DNA from: Clytia hemisphaerica
Taxonomy: Eukaryota > Cnidaria > Hydrozoa > Leptothecata > Clytiidae
Direction: 5' to 3'
Assembly: GCA_902728285.1 (NCBI GenBank)
Contig: CACVBU010000185.1
Coordinates: 986,845 to 1,050,844, forward strand
DNA: 64,000 nucleotides
The notes beneath the pieces are model-generated. The model had not been told where the DNA came from and ran no database searches. It saw nothing but the letters and a program-made list of their open reading frames with translations. Below are positions 43,856 to 55,400 of this stretch, in pieces; position 1 is the first letter of the stretch, and every line of letters starts with the position of its first letter. The position numbers and the translations under genes are program-made.

Positions 43856-45165
43856 GTTCTCATAATCTAATGAGAAATTTCTGTTTTATACCTTTCCACC
43901 GACAGAAAAATAGAAAGTTTTTTGTTTCCTCCTGAAATTTCTTTAATTTAATCCATACTGGCAAACATGTTCGCAAGAAGTCCAGAGTGAGACATGGGTG
44001 TCTGGCCAGGCTTGTTCTCATAATCTAATGAGAAATTTCTGTTTTATACCTTTCCACCGACAGAAAAATAGAAAGTTTTTTGTTTCCTCCTGAAATTTCT
44101 TTAATTTAATCCATACTGGCAAACATGTTCGCAAGAAGTCCAGAGTGAGACATGGGTGTCTTGGCCAGGCTTGTTCTCATAATCTAATGAGAAATTTCTG
44201 TTTTATACCTTTCCACCGACAGAAAAATAGAAAGTTTTTGTTTCCTCCTGAAATTTCTTTAATTAATCCATACTGGCAAACATGTTCGCAAGAAGTCCAG
44301 AGTGAGACATGGGTGTCTTGGCCAGGCTTGTTCTCATAATCTAATGAGAAATTTCTGTTTTATACCTTTCCACCGACAGAAAAATAGAAAGTTTTTTGTT
44401 TCCTCCTGAAATTTCTTTAATTTAATCCATACTGGCAAACATGTTCGCAAGAAGTCCAGAGTGAGACATGGGTGTCTTGGCCAGGCTTGTTCTCATAATC
44501 TAATGAGAAATTTCTGTTTTATACCTTTCCACCGACAGAAAATAGAAAGTTTTTTGTTTCCTCCTGAAATTTCTTTAATTTAATCCATACTGGCAAACAT
44601 GTTCGCAAGAAGTCCAGAGTGAGACATGGGTGTCTTGGCCAGGCTTGTTCTCATAATCTAATGAGAAATTTCTGTTTTATACCTTTCCACCGACAGAAAA
44701 ATAGAAAGTTTTTTGTTTCCTCCTGAAATTTCTTTAATTTAATCCATACTGGCAAACATGTTCGCAAGAAGTCCAGAGTGAGACATGGGTGTCTTGGCCA
44801 GGCTTGTTCTCATAATCTAATGAGAAATTTCTGTTTATACTTTCCACCGACAGAAAAATAGAAAGTTTTTTGTTTCCTCCTGAAATTTCTTTAATTTAAT
44901 CCATACTGGCAAACATGTTCGCAAGAAGTCCAGAGTGAGACATGGGTGTCTTGGCCAGGCTTGTTCTCATAATCTAATGAGAAATTTCTATTTTATACCT
45001 TTCCACCGACAGAAAAATAGAAAGTTTTTTGTTTCCTCCTGAAATTTCTTTAATTTAATCCATACTGGCAAACATGTTCGCAAGAAGTCCAGAGTGAGAC
45101 ATGGGTGTCTTGGCCAGGCTTGTTCTCATAGTCGTATGAGAAATTTCTATTTTGGCCACTTTTGG
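43856..45165. repeat. Satellite-like array, ~158-bp unit, 8 copies
   Basis: GTTCTCATAATCTAATGAG recurs at 43856, 44014, 44173, 44330, 44489, 44647, 44806 and 44963, and in altered form at 45122, a spacing of 157-159 bp. Units include TTTCCACCGACAGAAAAATAG, TTAATCCATACTGGCAAACATG and GAAGTCCAGAGTGAGACATG, and differ by only a few indels. The first unit is diverged. No coding content; small frames across units are period artefacts. Confidence 0.95.
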
Positions 45166-45827
45166 CCGATCTAAACAGAAAGTATAGAGGACTAGGGATA
45201 TAGTTACGTCTATGTACGCCTTAGAAGGCACACACAAGACATACAGAAGTTACATACTTCTTCTTATTATTTTTTTAGAAGGTTTCAAGAGCTCGAGATT
45301 TTCAATAGTCGCGGAATTTCCTTATACATCAGAGTCCAAAATCATTTTGCAACCTTTGTAGTTTCCTTTTGTTATGAAAGTTAGTCTTGACCAAAAAATT
45401 GATTTTTTGCCAATCAGTACAAAATAATCCTCGTCATTGTCATTACATGTCATTAGCCTGATGATAATAGTTTTGTAACATAATGCAAAAATTGATTGTA
45501 ATTCAGGACTAAGATCAAAAATAAAGTTTTCCTTAATGCAAAAATAATGACTGTTTGATGTTGATTTATCATTTGAAAATTATTTTCAACTGTTTCTCTC
45601 AGTGCCCAGCTAAATATTTTCGGCTGCCAGTAATTTCGATCGAAGCGCTAACTCAAAAAGGTGGCATGCTGAAAAAATAAATCTTACAAACAAACCCAAA
45701 CAAGACTTATTGATTTAGCCAAAGCTGAGAAAATCTTACTTGAAGCTGACTGGCCATGGTTCTGAAAAAATCCTCAACCCTCAGAGTTTCCCACAGTACT
45801 GAGCTAACGTTTATTTTATTTGGACTG

Positions 45828-46214
45828 TGGGCACAGTAGGGTAGTGGTCATCGTTCTTGACTTCCGTGCTGGAGGGCAGGGTTCGATTCCCACTCGGTGC
45901 TACGCTTCACTTGACAGGTGAATATACCTTGGCCCGGGTCAACCCATACAATGTGGGGGAATAGGGTACTATCACTCTGATAAAAGAGTATGGGGAGATA
46001 TGATGGACATTGAATAAGGTCTGGTGGTGGTACCCGTACTGTGTTTCAGTACCTGCGAGAACGCAAGGTCCTCCCGTACTGTGTGAGTATCATCATCGAT
46101 ACAGCACAGCTCTGATGTGTCGCGTAAGCGCTGTGGTTTCCTTTTCTTGGGCAGGAAACTATCCTGGGATAGGGCTGGGTCCGATGATATCAGAGAGTCT
46201 GATTCTCTTCTCTC
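45828..46214 (+). mobile_element. Full-length tRNA-headed SINE with 12-bp target duplication
   Basis: The 387-bp body starts TGGGCACAGTAGGGTAGTGG. The A box is TAGGGTAGTGG at 45837 and the B box GGTTCGATTCC at 45880. The acceptor-like ends (GGCAC...GTGCT) pair, but no CCA-type tRNA boundary follows. Instead a ~310-bp unrelated body runs to 46214. TTATTTGGACTG occurs exactly at both borders (45816-45827 and 46215-46226), proving retroposition. An open frame near 46010-46309 is part of this SINE. Confidence 0.85.
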
Positions 46215-46709
46215 TTATTTGGACTGCAACTTTGCAGTTCTGTATGACCAGCAAGCCCTCTAAAGCCCATCTAGTAGCTTTTTTCAAGATGACCCGTAAA
46301 TGTCTCTAGGCATAATGACCACAAAATTCTTTCCCATGATTACCATGATTACACTTTCACCAAAGTGACACTTTAAACACTTGTCTGTTGCTCTTGACTT
46401 GGATGTTTTCCTAGCATACAAATGTCAAATGAAAACAGACGGCGCTTGGCAACAGTTTATTAAATTGCTGAGAGTTCGGACTGACTTATAATGTCTTCTT
46501 CGAATTATAGAAACTATTTCACGATGCTTTCTTCTTTGACGGGAACTGGGAAAACTAAGGTCCCACTTTGCTCTTTTTAGGAAAAGCTTCTTTCAAAACT
46601 TTGTTCGTAAAATATGACGGAATTGAAGTTGCGTTTGGGAAAAAAAGTGACAAAAAAGTTTTAGGTATCGAAATTTTCCTTTGAAAAATTAACTACCCGA
46701 CTACCAAGT

Positions 46710-46995
46710 CAAGATACTCGGGGGTGCTGAACTTGACGACCGTTGGGGACGTGCCGCTGGATTTCGAAAAGCGGAACCTGTCGGGCATGAATCTTTGGTA
46801 AGTTTGGGACCCTGTGAGAATAAAAAATGGAAAGGTTTTCCCATTTTCTCCCTGAAAAGCAGACAAAAATAAACCAAAAGTTCACCCTGTTAGATACACA
46901 TCATATAAGAATTAGTAAATCTGGGACCCTGTCAGTTATCCTTAGAGCCTAGAAAAGGGATCCTGACAAGCGGCTCTTCCCGTACCCAATCAAAC
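46710..46995. mobile_element. Degenerate G-run MITE
   Basis: CTCGGGGGTGCTGAAC on the left, with repeated GGGACCCTGTGAG / GGGACCCTGTCAG blocks and GGGATCCTGACAAGCGGC near the right. Related in layout to 9255-9515. Confidence 0.4.
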
Positions 46996-47429
46996 CTAAT
47001 TGCCTCCCCTGGGGCAAGATAAAGTAAGGAATGGTATACACTTGCCCTTATAATAACATTTTCAAGCTAAAAGTGGAACATGTATTTAAGCAAAACATGA
47101 GAAAAAGGAGAAATTATGCGTCAGTTTGAAAATGCTGACCAATTAACCTTTAGAAAGTTTTGAAAGTAAATTTCACGCTGCGAGAGAATGTTTTGTTAAC
47201 GGTAAGATGACGAATGGAAATACTTCAAGGAAGTATATTTGAGTTTGGAGGACCTTGTATCCATTGAAGGTTGATACATATTTTCCGATGGAAAATATTA
47301 TCAAAATACCAGGTTATGGAATTTTTGTATGTTAGCCTGTAGACAGGTTGTTAAAGGAATACTGGGAAGCTAGAGTATTTGAGTGAACTCTAAGGAGTCA
47401 GTTTTAACAAAAAAGGTTTGCATGTTAAA

Positions 47430-47724
47430 CGGATAAAAGTGGAAGAGATATATATGGTAGAAAAATGAAGGTTCGAGTTATGTCAAACATGTAGGGCCGA
47501 CAGTTCAACTCAAAAAAACAGTCGGTGGATGCTTTGAAGCTTTGAAGCAGAGATAATGTACAGCGGAGTCTCGAAAGCCTACGGGGGAACGCAAATTTGT
47601 CCGAGTTATGAAAATTTCGAATTAAAGAGACTTGCTTATATGGCATTGTAAACTAAAGGGATCAGCAGACTTGTTTGAGTTAGATATTCCAGTAATAGAG
47701 GTTCGAGTTATGGAGAATCAACTG
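47430..47724 (-). mobile_element. Pogo/Tigger-like fragment
   Basis: The right end GGAGAATCAACTG is followed by TA. Inside are repeated GTTCGAGTTATG, GTCCGAGTTATGAAAATTTCG and GTTTGAGTTAG motifs, typical of pogo-type terminal and subterminal repeats. The left end is not defined and no transposase frame is present. Confidence 0.4.
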
Positions 47725-47781
47725 TATTAGGAAGTAGAATAACAGATTCTCTCCAGGGTTACTCACTTACAATAACTATAG

Positions 47782-47874
47782 CCCAGCTAGCAACGTTTTT
47801 TTAACGTTCATCTAACGTTATATGTACGTTGCGAACGTCAGATAAACGTTGGAATAACGTTGTGTGTCAGCTGG
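47782..47874. mobile_element. ~93-bp AACGTT mini-element
   Basis: Starts CCCAGCTAGCAACGTTTTTT and ends AACGTTGTGTGTCAGCTGG. The interior has repeated ACGTT/AACGT palindromes around TATATGTACG. Same family as 29258-29356. Confidence 0.6.
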
Positions 47875-48334
47875 CAAATGATGTACGAGGCTAACATTTG
47901 CTTTAGCGTCTATGTGATTTCGTAGTAAGCAAAGTCACGCGCTTAAACGTTGCGAGCCAAAAAGCGGGAAATGAAAATCAAAAGATAAGCATTTAAGAAC
48001 AAGCAAATATTAACATTTGTGTTAAAGCTGGATTAAATCATGCGATTAATAGATTAACTTGATTAGATCGACGTATATTTATGATTTGATTTTTGGAAAT
48101 TTGATTTGCGGGCTCAATAAAGCTTCATAAGCGGAACTTCCATGCGAAGTCACATGCTTTTTGGAGTCAGAAGTTTCAAAGTGCTTTAATCCCTTTGAAA
48201 ACACGTTTCATCTTTGACGTAAGTTTGCTGTTATATTTTGTGGCTTTTTAGTTAATTTCATCACGTAAACTTTCATTCGATTATTTTTGTCCTAAACATG
48301 CGAATCAATACACCTTCTCAACCGTAGCCGCCCA

Positions 48335-48465
48335 TTGATGCGCGGGCACTTTTTTGTCCGTTTTACCACCGTAAAACCGTCAAAGAATTGGATTGAGTTT
48401 AGGGGAGGGTGTAATTAAATAATAAAGCGACATGCGCCTAACCGCGCGACTACGGTCGCTCATTT
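48335..48465 (-). mobile_element. SINE remnant (tRNA-like head)
   Basis: On the minus strand GAGCGACCGTAGTCGCGCGG followed by TTAGGCGCATG resembles the 5' half of a tRNA with an A box and matches the first bases of the SINE at 12774-13000. No B box is retained. Confidence 0.35.
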
Positions 48466-48867
48466 CATTTTTAGTACTAATAGCTAATATTGGGTTTTAA
48501 CTTGATACTTGATCAATTCTCCCTAAAGTTTGATTTACTGATTGACCTCTTTCAAATATTTGTTGTCCTTTTGATAAAGCACTAACGGTAAAGGTACATC
48601 AACTAAAGATGATGTGACCTGAGTTTTGGCCTTTTAATGAATCTTCCAATTTTTAATTTTCAATTTCAGAAAAAAAACACAGTAGGAGTCCTCACTAAAA
48701 CTCTCGATAAACAACAAGCTCTTGTCATGATCTTCCTTTCCTAAACACTTATTTCCCTATACATCCTACTGTTACCTTCTTTTTATATTAACGTTTTGGT
48801 CCATTCTAAACCATTTAGTGCCCTTTGCTTCTCTTCCTACTGTTTAAAACTTAAAGAGTCGAACATA

Positions 48868-49104
48868 CACGTTTTTTTTTACAAGAACGTCCAAAAGTTT
48901 TTGAAGCCTTTGGATATTCTTATCTTTTTTAGTTTCATAAAAATATTCTTAACATGTTCCTATTTCACTTATTTTCACCCTTTCGTGAACATTTTTGTCC
49001 AATTTTCTAAAATAATAGAGTGTTTTAGAGTCTACAAAGCCTTAAAATGTTCTTCCATCGCAGCCTTATGTTCTTATATAGTTTGTTCTTATATGAAAAA
49101 CGTG
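48868..49104 (-). mobile_element. ACACGTTTTT MITE, older copy
   Basis: CACGTTTTTTTTTACAAGAACG to CTTATATGAAAAACGTG, with TA at 48866-48867 and 49105-49106. The interior is clearly diverged from the three copies near 28-31 kb. A 144-codon frame spanning it is not a gene. Confidence 0.7.
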
Positions 49105-49487
49105 TATATTTGCGACTTTAACATTATTTCTAACAAACTTAATCAAACTGTGCGCTTCAGCGCTGTTCACATCGCGTCGAAACAACATTTTAAGTCAACT
49201 CCCTCTAAGCGAATAATATTATCCACATAAACGAAGGAAGAATTCCGAAGAAGAAATAAATCGTTTCTAAAAACTGCAATCAACCAATTGCTTTGAAATA
49301 GCTTAGGCCTCACTTTCACGAAATAAAGGACAACCTTGTCGATTTTATTGATTTCCATTGCGGAAAATTTGGTTAATTTATACGACAGTTGATTTTCATT
49401 GAACTTGGGAAATCTAAGTTACCAAAATCTTTCTAGTTATAGATCTGACAAGAAAATTATGGCTGAAAATTGCAAAAAGTCACCATT

Positions 49488-52400
49488 ATGAAGAAGATTT
49501 TTCTTTTTATCGTATATCTATCACAAATCACCTTTACGCAAGCACGCTGGGAGGTCAACAGACAAAGAACGCATGATGATATCATAGAGAAGCCGCGGAC
49601 CGCTTCATGTGACCGATTGGAGTACAACCGTCTGGATGAAGGTGATTGTAGATGCCCACGAAAGATTTTTCACGTTTACAGCAAAACAGAGTATGGTTGT
49701 TATGATGCTGAAGCATTTTGCGAGACAGAGCTTTCAAGGAAATGGTTGGTTAAAGGTGACTTTTATTAGCTGTCATTAAAATAAAAGGATTTTTCAGTTT
49801 AATTATGGAACGCAGCTTCCGTAGTAATAGAACGAAGCATTCCAGAAGCAAGACCTCTTTATTTGGTTTGAGCATTTCTTTACATTGTACGCGAGTCTTT
49901 GTTACTAGAAATAGTTAGAAAGTTTTTAAAATCTATGCAGATTTGGTAAAGCCATTCATATACACATTCCTTCCCACTAGTGTGTTTGCTTTATTAACCC
50001 TATTTTTATCAGGGGGGGGTGTTTTCCACCAGGCTGGCACTCTTTTGTTAATAGCTCACTGAAAATTTTTTTTAACACTCTGAAAGTTTTTGACTTTTAA
50101 TATAATCCTATTAGCAGCATGTATACCAAATTTTACAATTATACACCGACCAGATCAGGTTTTATGACTTTTTAGTTCAGGCATATCATAAAATCCAGCT
50201 AAAACCGTGTAAAATCCCAAAATCTTAAATTTAGCATAACTTCTGATCTAGTTATCCAATTGACTTCAAAATTTGACAGGTTTTAGGTATCAATAATAAA
50301 TTTTGAAAAATATTTTTAAAATTTTCAAAAATTGCTGACCTCATCAAAAATTACGTCATTGTTTTTTGAAAAAATTTACTCATTTTCTGCATGGATTTTA
50401 AACCTCGATTTTATTAGTATGTTAAAAACCGGCAGATATGTTAAAGATATTCTTTTTGGCTTTTGGAAATTCAAAACAGAACTGAAAAATCTCCATTCAT
50501 TCAACTTTAATAGCTATTTTATTGAATAGTACTTTTTCATTGGTCAGCGATAATTGTGAAACTTTGTGATGACGTCATCACCTTTATGATGACGTCATCA
50601 ATTCAATTTTTTTTCTATGAATTCCTTTTATAGTAGAAAATATTTGTGCCAAATTTCAAGTCCATACCTTTCCTAAATCAAAAGTTATGCAAGGCTGGTG
50701 GAAAACACCCCCCCTTGAGAATACAAAATCCGAAAAAGCCTGATAATAATAGGGTTAAACGTGACCCTCCAAGAGCAATGTTCACTAATGAACAATTAAA
50801 CTAATTTTTTCGAGTTATGGAGTAAGGTTTATAAGGCATTGGTAACTGAATGCAAGCTTAAAACTAGTATTTAATCACACTGTATTTCTCCTTTTATATT
50901 ATGGAAATATCATTACATTGTCATAAAAATTTGCTTTCTTTCATAAATTTTGTGGCCTTCTTGCCTACACTACTGGAAGGGACCATAACAATCTTTCGAA
51001 TTACCTTACTATTACCTAACCGTTTCACAAAATTTGAGCTGAGGTAATTTTCGATCGAAAACACTGCCTTTAAAAACTAAGTTCGCACACGTTTTTCCTG
51101 CGTTACATAAATTATGTTCGAGTTAAAAATGTTTTCTGACATAAATCTCACAGACAGAAGCTTGATCATTTAGAAGTTGTACGAAGAAAGTTAATCAAAA
51201 TTTGTCGGAAATAAATACTTGTAACGAAGGGCATCTTTTAACTATTTTGAAATTTTGTTTCCAGACTCGCGATGTCACCTTGCCAACGGCATGCTATGGA
51301 AATACGAATCAAGAAACGGCAAGACAAATCAAATATTACACTTCAATGCCGATCATTTGAATGACAACATGCACGCATGCGCAGTAGGAGATGAATCGAA
51401 TTTGAAAGTCACCACAAGTTATTGGGATGAAGAAAAAGGTTGGAAGAGTGCTAATAGTGGTAATGATGGATCAATGAAATTGGGGAAACTAAGAATGAGA
51501 CCGGATTCAAGACAGGTGAGAGAAATAATGACTTTTAAGAGAAATTCCCTAGAAAGAGATTTTCTTAAGATTTTTTTATTCTGAATGTGACACGTGACAA
51601 AACAAAGGATATTACAAATGAAACGAGATGCGAACTAAATAAAAAGAGCAAAACCAAACACACCCCTTTCTCACAGATCCACTGAGAACCTTTCCCAATG
51701 GAAAAATTGTCAAAAATATCGTTCCCTGTTGAAAATTATACTCCAGTTTTTGTCCCCGCAGAAAATAATCAGATAAGCAAATCCTCACTATAAAATATTG
51801 TGCTAATATTTCCATCCCCACTGAATTATCTGTCTAAAAAACAATAAAATTCAACTCCCCAGCCTTAAAAGGACATAAGGAATATCAATCCCAATCGAGT
51901 TTTGGTCCATTATTTTTACCCCCACCGGCTGATAAAATCCCATAGGTCTGTGAGAAGGGGGTATGTAAATCAAGTGTACATCAAAGAATTTAACTAAACT
52001 TCATCCCTTTTTGTAGGTCCAAATTTCAGCAAACATAGACCATGGTGTCGGATTGTTTCGAATCAAGATTCAGTGTCCACTAGAAGAAAGATTTGCTTTC
52101 TTTGTCCGAATCATTGGAAAAGGTAAGTTCTATTTCAAACCTTAGGATAACAGGGTCACCAAATGGTTTTGTAACTGATCAGAGCCTTTTCATCTGGATG
52201 GAATAGAAAAAAATAGGCACCTTTTTGGTAGCATGGGTGCAGTTTCTTGTTCGCCAGACTGGAAATAATGTGAGAGTCTGATGTAAAAGATAGCTCTAAA
52301 ATCATTTTTGCATTAGATGTAATCTTATCGCGAGCAGTTCTTATAAGTAGTTTGAATGTTTTCTGATATTAAATGTTTTTTTATAATTCCTTAAAAAACT

Positions 52401-55400
52401 TCTACCCTCAATAAGTGGAAGTTATGTGTGAAATCACCATTTATCCTAAATTTCTGTTTCCTTCCAGCGATCTACAAAACTTCTGGGCCATCTTTGAGGA
52501 AACTCACCAAATCAACAACACCTTCAACAGAGATGGTGGAAACACCTCCCCCACGTGAACCGAATATCGATTATGTTGGACCAGTCACTCGATGGTTGAA
52601 ACTGTTGCCAACAATCAAAGTATATCCGACACTACCAAAGACGAAACGTATTGAATACCCCAATGAGATTGTTGTTAAAACTACACAAAGAACTTTCACC
52701 TATCCATCAACCAAACAGTCCGTAAACAAAAACGAAAAGATGGAAATTACAAACTCCCCGAATGAGATTTTAGGAGACATTACACCAAAAATTACCAGCT
52801 CAGATTCAACAAACAAAGTTTCTGAAAACAATAACGGAAAGACAGAACCTACAAACTCTCCCAATGAGATTGTTGTAGAATCTTCTCCTCGGGTAGACTA
52901 CGAAATCATGTCTCATCCACCAACCAAAGCTATTGGAAACAGTCTGATTGAGATGTCTTCACCAGAGATTGACTATTCAAATCGACCAACAGATTCTACA
53001 AAAGCTGAACAAAAAAATAACGTTGAGTTTACGTCCTTATTGTCAATTGAAAATGAACATCAATCAACAAAGATTCCTGGAGTTGGTGAAAGTAAAGAGC
53101 AGGCAAAAACTTCTTCTCCAAATATTGAATACAAATTAACAAGAGAAGCCAAAATTGATAACAATTCGATAGAGACAACCTCGAATTCTAATCACAGAGG
53201 AGAGATCAGTAACGGAAGGAAGACACCAACGAGAACTACCAGCGTTGATGTAAACTCAATAGAGACATCATCCAGAACGGATCTTCCGATCACAAGACAT
53301 CATCCAAACAAATCCATCAAAGAAGGTCATGCTATAGGTACAAACACTCTTACAGACAACAACGACATTGACTTAACGATTGACTTAGAAACACCAACTC
53401 CACATACTTCAAGAGTATTTGACAAATTAGCAATTCGTCAAAAAACAACAAAAATACCTAGTAATCTGTTTACAAACTACAAAGACTTATCTAACAATTT
53501 GGAGAATCCTACGAAAGAAATTTCGACGGATGATATTTCAAATTGGAGACAAGTGGACAAAACCTTATCTCCAACCAGAACTTTAAACAGTAAAGATAAT
53601 GATTTGAGCAACAACTATGAAATTTCTCCAAATGACAACATCCAAACGACGAATGACATTTCAAAATGGACACAAGTTGACAAGACCTCATCTCTCACCA
53701 AAACTCCAAACATTAAAGATACTGACTCAAACAAAAACTTGAAAATTTCTCCAACAGACAATCTCAAAAAGACAAACGACATTTCAAAATGGACACAAGT
53801 TGACAAGACCTCATCTCTTACAGAAACTTCAAACAGAAAAGATATTAACTCAACCAACAACTTGGATATTTCTCCAACTGAAAGCATCAAAGTTACTGAT
53901 GATATTTCAAAATGGGTACCAATTGCAAAAACCTCATCTCCAACCAAAACTTTAAATAACAAAGATATTGACTTGCCCAACAGCTTGGAGATTTCTTCAA
54001 CAGACGACATCCAAACGACGAATGAAATTTCAAAATGGGCACAAGTTGACAAGACCTCATCTCCAACAAAAACTTCAAACATTAAAGATACTGACGCAAA
54101 TGAAAATTTGAAAACCTCTCCAACAAAAAATACCAAAAATACTGATGACAATTCAAAACGTACACAAGTTGACGAGACCTCATCTCTAACCAAAACTCCA
54201 AACAAAAAAGATAATGGCTCAAACAAAAACTTGAAGATCTCTCCAACAGACAATCTCAAAAAGACTGATGAGAATTCAAAATGGACACAAGTTGACGAGA
54301 CCTCATCTCCAACAAAAAGCATTGACGCTTCGACTGAAACTCCAGAAGAATCTTTCTCGTCTTCTAATACTGAGGGTGGTTTCATCGACTTATCTGATTT
54401 ACTATGGGAATCATTAAAATTCTTTGAAGAGAATTATGAAAGTACAACTGAACAACCTAATGAGCTAAGTTCCACGCAAATGCCAACCACTGAAGATTTT
54501 GAAGATTTCTATACTTATTCTAGGGGCACTAAGAAAGCTACTACAGATTCGATACCGTTTGAGACAATACCAACAATTTTTGTAGATTCTCACTCTTCAA
54601 CTAAGAATTCTAACGTCAAAACTAATCCAACTATTTTAACAGAAACCACTGACTTTACAGAGATTAAGACAACTTCAACTTCCAAAGATAAGACTCCATA
54701 TTCAGTAAAACCTGAAACAACCGGAAATAATATTGAAATTGATTCTAAAAATCCTACTGATACAATCACCGGAACGCCAGATCCAATGAAAACAAGAGAA
54801 CATATAACAGGAAAAACACTTACAGGTTCCTCAAACAACCTATTGTTTGGTATTTCAACGGCAACTTTGTCACAATCACCAACTGAAACTCCAGAAGAAT
54901 CTTTCTCATCTTCTAACACTAAAAATCACTTCATCGACTTATCCGATTTATTATGGGAATCATTAAAATTCTACGAGGAGAATTATGGAAGTACAACTGA
55001 ACTACCTAATGAGTTAGGTTCTACGCAAATGCCGACCACTGAAGATTCTGCCCTTATCACCGGGACAAATTCAATGCCGCTTAAGTCAGTACCAACAACT
55101 AGTGTGATTTCTTACTTTCCTACATCGGAGAATTCTGAATTCAAAAGACATCCAATAGTTTCTACAAAAGCCAACGGAAAAACGAAAATTTTGGAAACTT
55201 CATCCTCAAAAGACCCAACGACACTTAAAAAAACCGACAGATCAGACCAAGTCAAAGAGACGCCAGATGTGATGAAAACAATAGAATCTTTACCGGGAAA
55301 AACAGACGATCTATCAACATTGATTGAAAGTGGTTCTGGATGGACCACCAAATCTGCAATAACAAAACCAACAAATTCCGAATTGACAGACAATGTGAGC

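Noticed and set aside
44145..44339. Small frame in the 158-bp array
   Set aside because: Depends on unit-length indels and is not maintained across units.
45829..45905. Functional tRNA gene on the plus strand
   Set aside because: Good A and B boxes, but it is the head of a 387-bp SINE bounded by TTATTTGGACTG repeats.
46010..46309. 99-codon protein
   Set aside because: It overlaps the SINE body and its 3' flank; no other support.
48796..49230. 144-codon protein
   Set aside because: It spans a degenerate TA-flanked MITE; composition is low-complexity.
53615..54385. 256-codon antisense frame
   Set aside because: It mirrors the 123-bp coding repeats of the mucin stalk on the other strand; period divisible by three explains its openness.
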